DNA of 64,000 nucleotides, from assembly GCA_003993805.1 (NCBI GenBank), contig RSEF01000005.1, positions 16,069,932-16,133,931 of the forward strand, written 5' to 3'. Shown in pieces: positions 26,501 to 38,500 of this stretch. How positions within the stretch are numbered: position 1 is the stretch's first letter; the number at the start of each line of letters is the position of its first letter. The position numbers were made by a program, and so were the translations under genes. A model generated the notes under the pieces. The model was not told the origin of the DNA, did no database searches, and saw nothing but the letters and a program-made list of their open reading frames with translations. This DNA is from Himantopus leucocephalus (lineage: Eukaryota > Chordata > Aves > Charadriiformes > Recurvirostridae).

Positions 26501-29500
26501 GGCACTGAAGGAGTTGCTTTCTTTCCTGCAGCAAAGCCATCTGGGACAACTTTGGCCAGGGCAGGACTGTGTTTTCTTGCCCTCCAGCCCCCATCCAGTG
26601 GGTGCTGGCATCCAGCCCCGGCCACCCAGCCCAGTGGTGGCCCTAGGGACTGCTCCCAGTCTCTGCAGCCTGAGGCGCGGTGGCAGGGTAAGGTACCCTC
26701 TTCCCATCCTCCACCACGACCGGGAGATGCCTGGAAGGGTTTCGGCCCCAGAGGGACCGGCGGCTGCATCCCTGGGAGAGGTTAAGCCAGGTCATGTATG
26801 TGCGAGCTGATTGTATTCCAGACCTATGCTCTAAACCTCCCTGTTTAGCAATGCTGTCGTCAGACGACTTGTTTTCCCGATTCTATAATTACCTCGAGGA
26901 GCTGCCCCTCCTCCTCTGGCCACGTTTTTAACCATTGGACCCAGAAAAGGCGAGCAAAAGGGCCAAAGGCAGAGAGGGATGGAGGAGAAGGGACTTACAG
27001 AAGAGCAACCCTCTGGTTGCCAAGACCTACAAAAAGGCCATGTAATTTCATTTCTGGAAAGCCAACGGGAGGAAGGCAACTTCCTCAGTAAGAGATCGCG
27101 ATGGGCAGGAGCCGCTGCCCAGTTACGGTTTCCTTCCTTTTGAGAAACCTGCGTCCCCTTGTCAGCCTCCCCCTTTCCCCGGGCCCATGCCGCACGCTTG
27201 TGAAAGGTCAGCGCTGGCAATTATTAGAAGGTCCTGGCTCTGGGTGGAGAGAGGAACCACTGGCCATTGCCCAGCTGGGCTTGTGCCAGGCTATAGGTAC
27301 CATTGCAATGTAGGTGCTCAACAGGGGCTTTCTGCTCCCTTCTCTTGCAGGCAGGTTGCATGAGTCTCTCCAACCCTTTGCAGTAGGTTTTTTGCTGGTG
27401 AGCACTGTGGCGATGAGAGCAAAGCGGGGCTAGCAAGGCTGGGCATCTCTCCCCAGATGATGCGCCTCGGTCTGCTAGAGTGGGTGACATCCTCCCCAGG
27501 AGGAGCACCTGGGGAAAGAGGCTGAGGGGCAGCGAGTGATACACGGGATGTGTCTCTGCGCTATGGATGTTGCCTTTCATCTCTCTACTTGCTAGCGCTC
27601 CCCTGCCCCAGCACCAGCTCCTGACCCCTACCCTTCTCCTGGCAAAGGGGTGAAGAAGATGGGGAGGAGGATGCTGCCTGGGGAACGGTGGCTGCAGGTA
27701 GCATCTCCATGTGGCTGGACCTCACACTGATGGAGGAAGGGGGTTGCTCGCTTGTCTTTTGCTGAGGGTCAGAGGGACACGGGACACCAGTGAGCCTCCT
27801 GCATCAGGGACTGCTTGGTGGTGCCATGCCCAGTTTCCTAGCTGCAGCCCTGAGCCAAAAACTAGGTCCGAATGCATCCGGAAGGAACCTGCCAGTATCA
27901 AAATAACTTGTGCCGAGAGCTCTTGCAAGCCTGAGGGAGTCAGGCAACAAAAGGAGAGCAAGGGAAGGCAAATTCATGTTTGTGGACCTCTGGGTCAGGG
28001 ACAGGTCGATGATCGCACCCCCTAATTCACCACATGATTCCTGCAACATCCCCCTTGGCTGGCACAGAGCGGCCAGCCAGCTGCAGCCCCTGCATGACCC
28101 AGTGATGGTTTCCACCCGAGTGGAGCTCCAAGCGCAGCTGACAGAGAGAGTTGCAGCAGAATCACCCGCCAGCGTGCATAGAGTACCACTGGCCCAGCAG
28201 CAGTGAGAGATGGAGGCATCTCCCTTGCTGGGAGCCATTGGCACTGGCTACCAGCATTATGCACCCTTCCTCATAGGGACGGAGGTGGCAAATCGGGGGG
28301 ACCACGGACCCCCTGGGGAGCTGCTGCAAGAGCCGCTTCCCAAGAGAGGCTCTTAGTGGAAGGCTGCTCCTCTCTCTTCCAGCCTAGTTGGAGCACGCTT
28401 TGAATTTTATCCAACCTCTGACCCACATCTGATAATAATCAAACCATATTTGTTACAACAACAAGGCTTGTTAGGAGGCTGGCTCCGCTCAGGGAGGGGG
28501 GGAGGGGAGAGCACTTAGTTAATGCCAGTGACCTCATCTCATGTGATGTCATTCAAAGGAAAAACACTGAAGTCACTCACATATGGCTCAGCCTGGGGTT
28601 TTTCAGCCTGTAAAGCTTCAGATTTTCAAAGGCACAATACATGCCCCCCCTTCACCCCCCCCCTCCTCCTCCGCTTGCTATAATCCTGAATGATTTTCTG
28701 GAGGCCTGGGCTCAGACCAATAAACTCGTAAGGAGCTGTGTGGAGACGTATTAAGGAGTCCCGCGGGTGGGAAGGGGGTACAACAAGTAATTCTCTCCCC
28801 CAGGACAAATACAAGGAAGAAAATGCATCAACCCCCAACCTGCTTCAGAAGCCACCGCTGATGGATATACCCCAGCGGGACCAGGAAAGCCCATTCCTAC
28901 ATATTCCCTCTTGCTAGACTTTTGCATGTGAGAAGGCTTTGGTGGAGGGTGCATCTCCTCCAGACCACTGTCCTTCTCCACTGGGACTAGGCAGATAACT
29001 CCATCAACGTGGCTGTGCACAGGTGTGAGCAGCCCAGCGCCAGCCCCTTTCCCCGCCAGCTGTTGGGGCCCGTTTGCCTCCAGCTGTTTGAAACCATTCC
29101 AGGATGAGCATCCCTCCTGGGTGATGCTTTTGGTGGAGACATCAAGAGGAAAGATGAGCTGGTGGTTAGGGACCTGCTGTCTGGTCCCCAACTCTGCCTG
29201 CAGCAGAGAACCCCGGAGAAGTTATTTAAGCTTTTGTGCCTCAGTTTCCCCCTTGGGAAACGGAGATCATGGCATTCCCCTTCCTGGTGCTGGGGTTCAG
29301 AGTTAGGCATCCCCTAGGGGATGCACACTGGTCAGGCCAGGAGCAGCTGTGGGGAGGGGGCAGGATGGGGTGCAGCCGTGGGGTGCCCATCGCCGGACGG
29401 GGGGCAGCAGGGAGCAGGGATGGAGAGCGGTGCCGCGTATCCCCCCTTCGGAGCTGGGGTTTGGTCACACACCATCCTGGCTGGTGCTGAAATGAGGTGC

Positions 29501-32500
29501 GGCCATTAGCTTCCTCCAAGTCCCTGTCCCCAAATTAACTCCGCGGGGCCAAATCCGGTGTGGTGCAGCCCTCCATCTCCCGCCGCGGCCGCTCGCTTGC
29601 GAGGGGCTTTGAGCGGGCGAGAAAATTGCAGTTGCGCCTTTAAGCGGGGAGCGAAGCATATGTCAGGCCCGGCGTTCTCCTGCGTGTCTGTGTGCTGAGT
29701 AAGGAATGCGGTCGCATGCCTGACCCGTTAGCTATGAGCGCGCTATGAGCGCGCTATGAGCGCGGCGGTGGATGGATCAGCAGAGCTGTTGCTCATGGGC
29801 TGAGCTCATTCAGGCTGGAGCGGGAGCCGCACACGCAGGGAGCAAGAGACGAGCAGGAGGACGGACGGGGAAAGGGGGCTACGCCGGGCCCCCCGACCCC
29901 GCTCAATTTTTTTCATGCCTTTGTTTTTTTCAGCCTGAAGGCTGGAGCCCGGGGAGGCTGGCGGTACCCTGCCGCAGGGGGGGCTTTTTTGGTTTTTTTA
30001 GTGTTTTGTTTGCCTGCCAGCTGTTGTTTTGCTAAGGCGAGAGGTGCCCCGGCAAGCCGCAGCCCAGCTGCCTGGATGCCCGTGGATGTAATGATTGCTC
30101 CTTCCGAGGACCAGTTCTGGACAGACATGCGCGAGGGGCAGATGAAGCTGAAAATAAGGGTGCGGAGGATGAAGGAGAGCAGGGACATGAGAGGTTTGTC
30201 AGCCAGCCGGCTCCTTTCCTTCCGATGGGGACGGAGGGGGAAGAGGGGGCTGCTCAGAGCCCTGCTTTGCCCGGGGGACGGAGATCGCCTTTGCCGAGCG
30301 GCCGACGGGGAGCGGAGGGCGATGGCTGGCGATACAAAGAGCGCGGGCAGCTGGCGAGCGGGGAGATGGAGGCGAGCGGAGAGCGTGCGGAGGGGGAGCG
30401 ATCACCAGTTCCCAGCCACGGGCAGTGTGCGGAAGCGCTTGCGGAGGCAGCTAGCCTGGTCCCGCGGGTAGCGGCAGGCAAGGAGCTGCACGGAGAGGGC
30501 AGCTCCTTCAGGCAGGTGAGAGGCTGCCTGCAGCAGGCAGGGGCATCTGGAGCAGGCAGGGGCATCTGCAGCGGTCCCAGCACTGGGCAGCTTTCCAACC
30601 CAGTGTGGGGTCTGGCGAGGCTGCCTGGCCGGGGCGGACTGCTCCGGGGTCCCCTGAACCCTTCTTCATCCAGGCAAGCTTGGTGAGTGCATGGATGGAG
30701 CAGAGGAGGAGGAGGGATGGAGGAAGGCTGCAGGAGCCAGGGCAGGCTCTGCCGCTGGCATCTCTGCTCCCTCAGGTGCTGGTTTGGAGGGGTCACCAAG
30801 GCTGCGGGTGTCCGTGTCCCGGGGAAAGGGGAGTGCACGGTGGGAAAAGGATGAGCAAGGGCAGCGAGGTGTGCAAGGAGCAATTGGCTGAGAGTGTTGC
30901 GCTGCTGCCCGCACCCGGGCAGCTGCCCGACGGAGCCATTTCGCTTCACTAGCATGGTTGCTGCCTGCCTGTCTTCAGGGATATTTGTTTCAGAAAGGGG
31001 GTTCGCAGTGTTGCCACCCCCCCGGGCCAGGGTGAAGGGCAAGCAGAGGAAGGGGATATTAACTGGAGCAGCTTAAAAATATGCCGAGCCTGGAATGACC
31101 TAGATTACCAAAGGGTTGAATCAAGAAACTTCCCCTCCATCACCACTTAAAATGGGAGCCTGCTAAAAGTGCTTGACAGGTTTTTGTGGCATGAAGTACA
31201 TAACCCAGTGGTGGTGTCATCAGTAATAAGTCACTCCTGGAAATGACACATTTTTCTTTACTTAGAATGAGTAAGGCTGGTCCAAAGCAGGCACAGTCAC
31301 CAGAGGAAAATCAAGCCCAGCAGCTCGGGGAGCGTGTCTGTGGTTGTGTGGGTGGAGGGCTTCCTTTCTGACGCTTTTCCATTTTTTAAGGATGTTTTCC
31401 GCTCGTTTGGGAGAACGGGAGGGGGGTCTGGGACCAGCTTGCGAGGCCGGGGGGGCTGGTGCGGGTTGGGAGGCAGCAGGGCGATGGAGCAGCAGGTGAG
31501 CAGAGGCTGTTTAGGGTGACCGTTGGGGAAACAGGGAATTCACATGAATTCATAATAGGGCTGATTCATCGGCTTTCTCATCCCCACTGCTTGGAAACAA
31601 AACAGGAGCCAGCAGTGGGGTGATGAAATTTGGTGCCAAGTGAAGGTGGGGTGAAACCTGGGCTGGGGAAGAGCACAGGTGCTGGGGAGGGGAATGTGGG
31701 ATGGAGACGGGGGACTAGGCTAGCACCAGACATCTCTTTCCGAGGCACTGAGATGGGTGGAAGTAAAAGGACATCAGCCAGGAGAGGGCGAGTTGGCCAG
31801 GCTGTGGAGCACCGGGATTTCACCCAGGCGGGTGGGAAGGGCATGCAAGCAAGCAGGCTGCCTGCATCAGGCATCGCTGGCAGGGCTGCCGGCACCAGGC
31901 GGTGCTGGCAGAGCTGAGGAAAAGCAAAGAGGGCGGCAGTGCCGAGAGGGCAACAGCAAGGATGGAGGCAGGGGGAAAACTCAGAAATGTCCCAGGCAAC
32001 GGGAAGTGCTGACAAAGCCCTGGAGCTTCCCGGAGCACAGTGAGTAAGGGTGGCAGTAAGCAGTGTTTCATCATGCCGCCCAGCTTAGCTGCCGGCACCA
32101 ACAGGCTACCTACCTACGAGAGCCAGGCAGACGGCGGTTTACAAAGAGGGATTTTCCCAGTGGCTTTGGGGGTTCACGTGCGGTGTGCCTGGCCCCTCCG
32201 ATTTCCTTCCTTCAATTCAACCTGCTGCAGAGATGCTCAGCCGAATGCTTGGGCTCACTACCCTGCCAAGGCTGGGCACAATGCAGGCGAGGGGTAGGAT
32301 TTTGCAGGTCCCCCTGGCTCTCATCATTTGCCATGACTCAATTCAGCAAGGTGGTTTAACACCTGGGGATGTATAAGTCAGGGCACTGGGAAGCAGCGTG
32401 TCCCCAGGGGGCTGGGGTGATGGGGAGGGGGCATCCAGGCACCATCCTGGCCACTGAGTCGGCACAGCAATGGGGGAACGGTGCTGGTGTGGCAGCTGCT

Positions 32501-35500
32501 CCAGCAGCAGCCGAGGCGCGTGCTCACTTGCATGCCCCGCTGCCCCTCGCCACGTGCCGCCCTGGCAGCAGCTCTCAGCCACCGCAGGCATTTTAATGAG
32601 AGCTGAGCAGAGCCAGGCCGCTCTCAGCCCCTTCAGCCGCTGGGAGCTTTAGGGGGGCAGAGGGTCTCCAGCACAAGCACAGGTGCAGAACCCAGCGGTG
32701 GGGCTGTGGGCTGCCACAAAAGCCCCAGCACCTGCACAGGGAGCATGTCTCTGAGCGGCTCCAGCTGCTGCTTTTTAACATTCATTACGGGAGCAATGAG
32801 GGTGGGCTATAAACCACCTCTTTAATACCCCCTGTAGGTCTCCTGCCAGCTCCTGGTGTGAGAGCTGGGGGTGAGGAGGTGGGGTTGTGGCAGCTGCTGG
32901 CCCAGGGAGGGTTTGCAGCTCTGGCTGTGCCTGTTCCCCTCCTCCTTGCTGCCACAGGCCGATGGCAAAGTGAGGTGACATTTTATCTCTTCTTCCCTGT
33001 TTCCTGCTGGAGGGCTTTGGGTTGGGTGTGCTCGGCCATGCACATGGGAGGCTTGCGAATAGGACATGTCCCTGCTGCTCGGTGTGTCTCTGGGGAGGGG
33101 GGTATTTAGGAGACTCATGGGGCTAGGGGTGTTCAAGAGGCATGTGACTCTCCCAAGGAGTGGTTTTGGGGTGAGGTGGGTACCCTGGGCAGCCCTTTTG
33201 TGGCAGCTTGCAGTCATTGAGGCGCAGCATCAAGGCCAGAGCTGTTGGGTTGTTTCAGGGTACTCTGAAGGAGGTGAGTCCATGGGGCTGGAGATGAATG
33301 GGCAGTCCGCAGCCATCGGAGCGAGATGTGAAAGGGTTTTCAACCCCCATCATTTTCCTGTTTCCACTTTACGCCTCCAGCCTAGGAAGATGGCCTTGGT
33401 GCAGGGAGGGACACAGGGAGCTGGGATAGCCCTGCTTAATGTGCCTCACACCTCCCTTTTATCCCCAGCAACATTTCCCCTAACGTTTGATGCAGTTCAA
33501 CGGATTGTAAATTCCCAAAGCTGGGGTTTACCACCAGGAGGAAAATGATGCCACACCGTGTCCCTGTCCCTAGCCTGGACTTTGTCACCGTCTGTGTCAC
33601 CCTCCCTGCACCACTGCTGCTGCCCTGCCTTGGCAGAGAGGGGAGCAGGGCAACTTGTAGGTGATGGGTGATGCCTGAGATGTTATCAGTGTCCCAACCA
33701 TGAGCTGAATGTCCCCAGAGACCATCTGAAGATGACAGCCAAGGCAGTGGAGGGGTCCCCAGGTGTGGCAGGGTCCCAGCTTGGCAGTCCAGCACCTCTG
33801 TTCTTCCACCTTTTGATCTCCTTCCATGCCCATCAGCTCAGCGCCAGAGTTGGGGCTTCTTGTTCATTTTCGTTACAGCCATCTCATGGCCTCGTGCAGC
33901 CACTGGTGCAAAGAGAGACTGACAAATGGGCTCCTCACTGTGCAGTTTGCTGCTGAAGGGGAAAAGTCGCAGGGCTCCCCAACAGTTGCAGCAGTACTGG
34001 TACCACAGGGGCTTATTCAAAGATGCTACTGGCATCTCCCCCGGAGCTGATGGATAGGCTTGGGAAGGATTCCCGGGCTGGCTGCCTTCCCTCTGCGGCA
34101 TCTGGTCTCCCGACAAATCCAGTTTCACTGGGAGGTTGTCATAGATGTTCAGCTGGAAAACGTGCAGAGGGGAGGGCCTGGCAAAGATGGGGGTGGAGGA
34201 GAAATTGTAGTTTTTCCCGCTCCTCTGTTTGCTGCCAGAGCCATGCAGAGCAGGGCTGGGAGCTGGCCCACAGAGGTCTCTGCAGGGCAGAACCAGAGGC
34301 GGAAGGGAGGGTCCGCACCCCCTGAGTGAAGCCCGGTATGGGGGACGAAACAAGGTTTCAGTTGTTGCGCTCTTTCTCTAGGGGAAGGTGACAGCACTTC
34401 CCTCCCTCCCAAAAGCTGCATTTCTCTCCAGCCCCACTTCGAGCTGGACACCACTAAGGGTTTTTATGTCTCTGGGGGTATTGCAAATGAGCCCCCCAAA
34501 GCCCTCCCAGAGACCTGCCTGATGCTGGTTCTTGGCTCCTGCTTCCTCCATTTTCAGCAGGAGCAGTGAAGGCATCCCCACTTCTGGCCTGGTTACCTGT
34601 GCCCAAACATCCCCCCTCTCCTCCTGGGCCCCTGCTCTGCCTCACGTAATTGCAGGAGGCAGGAAGACACTGGGATTTCCAGGGAATGGTTTTGAGAGCC
34701 CTCAGGAGTGCTGGAGCCACGAGCGGTGCACAGAGCTGTGCCGCTCAGGGACCAGCTCCTCCTCAGCAAGCCCTCGCTGGGCTCAAGGGGAGCATCAAGA
34801 AGAAACCAGAGATCCCCAAGCAGCCACTCAACATCACATACAAATCCTTCCTGAGCTTAATTCCCCACGTGCCAAGAGAAACGGTGCTCCTGGCACCAGC
34901 ACTGCGAATAAAAGAGGAAAGACTAGAAAGACCCAGTGCTGCTCTGGCTGTTCAGCCCATGGGGCTCTGCCTCTCTCTCCCAGCAAAAGCTGGGATCTAT
35001 GGCCTGGGGTATAGAGGGGGGAAAGCCCAGGTATCGGTTGGAGCCCAGCCAGGGACATTCACTGCCTTTGGGACTGTTTTGAAGAGCTGCTTCGCTTTCT
35101 GAAAATGAAAGGCATGCTAGAGCAGCCGGCATGGGGTGGGGTGGGCTGAGTGTCACTTCAAGGTTGGGATGGTGTCAGGTACCCGGCCCCTTCTCTAGGG
35201 TTTTCCCCAAGCCCGGGCTGCCCTCAGCAGCTGCAAGCATGGGGGAAATGAGGACAGGTGGCATGGGAGCATGCCCGGGCTCCCAGACACAGGGTTGAGG
35301 CTTTGCTTGGGACAAGCAGGGTGAGCTATGGGCATCATTTTTGCTGCTGGCATCCTCCGGTTGCTGGCAGCGTGCCGGGGTAGGGCACCGCAGCCGAGGG
35401 TGCTGCTGCTACTCCCTGCAAACATCCCCGCCTGCTTCACAGACCCCTTTGCCCCTGCCTGGGCTTCCCCGGGCAGGGCTGGCAGAGGATCTGCTGCCAT

Positions 35501-38500
35501 GCAAGTGCTGGTGGAGGCGGGCAAGGGGGAGAGAGTGGCGTGCCCCGACCTGCTTTAGCTATGAGATCACCCCGCGCTCCCAGCTTTTAAAGAACGATAT
35601 GAAACTGTACGTGGCCACGGGTGCCTCTTGACGGGTACAAGTGAGTGCAAGAGGCTGGGGACCTGGGACAACAGCAGGCACTGATCCCTGGGGCTGCGTT
35701 TGCATGCATCCTTCTCCTCAAAAATGTGCTGGGTTCCTTCGGAAAAATTCCCGTGTTGTTTTGCATGAGTCCAGGGGTCAAATCTGCACCCCACTCGACC
35801 CTGTGTGCTGCAGGCTTCCCTGGGGGGGGGAGGGGGGAGGCGCTGAAGGAAACCTGTCCTGCTGGGTTTCTGCTTGAGCATCCCCCAGGCATCAGCGGCG
35901 TGTGCTCAAGCGCGGGACTAAGCAGGGAGGTCGCACGTGTCAACACAGAGCTCTGGACGGTGATTTACACCCCTTGGCAATGGGGACACAGCACAGGGAT
36001 GAGCAGTAACTGGAGCTGTGCTGCACCTGCACTGGGCCTCCTGCTTTCGCTCTGATTTAATGTCCCAGTTGAGAGGTGATGTCATTTCGGAGGGAGCCAG
36101 AGAAAAGGAAGTGCTAGAGAAGATAAGGCGCTTTAACTCTACCCCTCCCGGCTTGGCCGGGTTTTGAAGCTGGGAGCTCTGTTAACTGCCAGCCAGGAAA
36201 ACATAAGAGAGGGGAGGAAAGAGGTTGGTGGGAGAACACCTTCCTCTTGGGGCAGTGAGAGCTGACACCAGGAGCTGCTGAGATGGAGGGTGATGGAGGA
36301 CCTTGGATGTTCCCAGGTGGTGTGAGCATGATTTTGTGCACTGCTCTGGCTTCTCCATCACCTTCACCTCCCAAACATGTGGGGTGGGTTGTCTGCAGTA
36401 CCAGTCATTCTCCACCAGAGCGTGGGTGCCACACCAGCAGCCAGGGAGGTGCTCCAGAAGGGTCAGCAGAAATGCTGGAAAGGTGCTGGAGAAAGAATAT
36501 TGAGAATGTGCCAAGGCTGCCCTGCTTCCAAAGGGGAGAGAGACGGAATGGAAAGGTCATTACCAAAGGCTCATTAAAAGGTCTTGTTTAGCTGTGGAGA
36601 TGGGACAGTGATTCCCATTGTGCTGAGTCCAGATACTCGGACTTTCTGAAGGATCTTGTGGGGGCATCCTCGTCCCTCTGACAAGTCAAAGGCGGTCAAG
36701 CCCCAAAGTCATCTCTGCCCTTCGGGTGATGTCAAGCTGCATCTGCTTATTCGCACTACTGGGAGAACCTCAAGGGAGACTGGTTGGGCTGATACAACAC
36801 AAGGTCCTCTCCATTGCACCAAGCTGCCACCCAGATGTCCTTAGCTGGATGGGAGGGAGGTTGGGCCACCACTAGCCAGACCCAGCTCTACCTCAGAGAA
36901 CAGGATCAGTGAGCAAGAGCAAATCAGGATCACCACTGGCCTTATGCAGCTGCGCAGGATGTGTGACAGCACTGGGGGTTTTCCAGCTCCCTGAGCTGTC
37001 CACCATGCAGGTAGAGCAATGCCTGCTGCCCTGCTCAAGTCAGTACTTTTGCCACTTGAGCAGGGGACTGGCTTTCAGGCAGGCTTAATCACATTTAGTC
37101 TGTACTTTTGACCATGCCAGACACCACGGCGATGGCTCTGGCTGTCAGATGCCACCTACCGCAGCCCCAGCTGGGGGGGGTTTCTTTCAGTATTGGGCTT
37201 CAAGATGCACAAGTTGGGTATGACTGCCAAGCAGCTTGGTGAAGGAAATTGGGTGCTGCTTGCTGTCACATTCAGTAAGGTCAGAGCGTGAAAAACAACA
37301 ATGGCCTGCAGGTACCGATGTCCCAGTCTGGTCTGATGTGACGGAAATCATGGGCTAGGCGGGGCTGGGCAGAGGGGGCAACTCTCAGAAACCGCAATGT
37401 GGAAGTGTAGCCATGGTGGCAAGGTTTGCACTGACCTCCCAACCCAGGGAACTTTGCATCTCGGTGGGCTTGCTTGTCATCAACCTGCCCTGGCAGGTTT
37501 TGGTATCAAAAACTGACCCTGGTTGTCCTCAGAGCAGTAGGCAGCCAAGAAAGGGACTTTGTCTTCCTGTTGTTTGTCTGAATGAAGTTGCAAAGAGTAG
37601 GAGGGAGTGCGAGATGCCTCACATGTGCATTAATATCCAGCTGCGGCAGGAAAAATCAGAGCCGGGTTTCTATTCCTTTTTCCGTGTGTGTGGCACAGTC
37701 ATCGCAACGTGTCTGCACTGGTTAGCGATGGCTGTTGGTTTTTTGCTCTTCAAGGCTCTGTTCTCAGTGTTGCAGGGTTATCACTGCTTTTCCCCCAGCC
37801 CGGGCCTAAGGGTGCCAGGTACCGATGGTCTCAGCGTCACTGCTACGAGCTCAATGTCCCCATTTTCTCCGCAGGAGGCTTTGCCACCTTCTCGTCCTGC
37901 TTCCCGGGGCTCTGTGAGGGGAAGCCAGCTGCCATCCTGCCGATGAGCATCTCCCAGCCATGCTTGCCCGTGGCCAACGTTGGCCCCACACGCATCCTGC
38001 CACATCTCTACCTGGGCTCCCAGAAAGACGTCCTAAACAAGGTATGACCCTGTCGAGGGGACACATCTGCCCTGTCTCATCTGGGACCCCTGCTATGCAG
38101 AAGGGTGAGGGCATTAAGGACTCTTCTCCTGCCCGGTGGGAGGACCACAGGTGGTCGGTCTGACCCTACCAGGAGGCTGAAGGCAGGGAGTGAATAGGCG
38201 GAGCCCGGCAGAACTGGGGAGGGTGGTCGCAGGATGAGTTATCTTATGTTGATGAGCTTTGGGATGGTCAAACTCTTCCAAAGTGCCCATAGCAAACTCA
38301 GGGGCAGAAGGAGCACAGCCAGAAAAACACCTGGGCTTGGAGAGGGTGTTACCACAGCTAGATGGAGATGTGGAACAGGACCAAACTTTGCACCCACCCA
38401 CCTAGCCAGCCAGGCTGCCAGATAGCACCAATTTCAGCAACCCTGCAATCCCTTTGGGAGCCAGAGAGAGTGGGAACAAGCTGGGTTATTCTGCCGCGGC

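Larger units (their letters stand above)
29540..30520 (+). promoter_or_regulatory. CpG island inside the large DUSP8 intron, candidate alternative promoter
   Basis: CpG density rises sharply from about 29540 and stays high to about 30500, then falls away. The island contains a triplicated 11-bp ATGAGCGCGCT-type repeat (29731-29763), a strong splice acceptor (TTTGTTTTTTTCAG, ending 29933), and two donor-like sites. These are GAG|GTTTGT at 30193/30194 and the near-consensus CAG|GTGAGA at 30515/30516. Intronic CpG islands in vertebrates often mark alternative promoters. Position and strand would suit a shorter DUSP8 transcript beginning here, or an independent non-coding RNA. Confidence 0.5.
21114..37874 (+). 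other. DUSP8 intron after coding exon 2 (16.8 kb)
   Basis: This is the largest intron of the gene in the window. It holds the 772-base gap at 24083-24854, a poly-A/poly-T rich patch at about 25048-25090, a MIR-like remnant near 29.2 kb, and a strong CpG island at 29.54-30.52 kb with an exon-like open frame. A block at about 28430-28630, with AT-rich patches, TGATGTCA and CATATG motifs in GC-rich surroundings, could be a regulatory element. I see no separate gene on either strand. The long minus-strand frame at 30254-31042 is a low-complexity CpG-island frame. Confidence 0.8.

Noticed and set aside
29913..30188. Antisense 91-codon frame across the candidate alternative exon
   Set aside because: Its sequence has no recognisable domain, and the phase match with DUSP8 makes the + strand reading the better explanation. 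Neither is proven.
30254..31042. 262-codon minus-strand frame in the CpG island
   Set aside because: CpG-rich DNA has few stop codons. The translation is low-complexity and resembles no protein I know.
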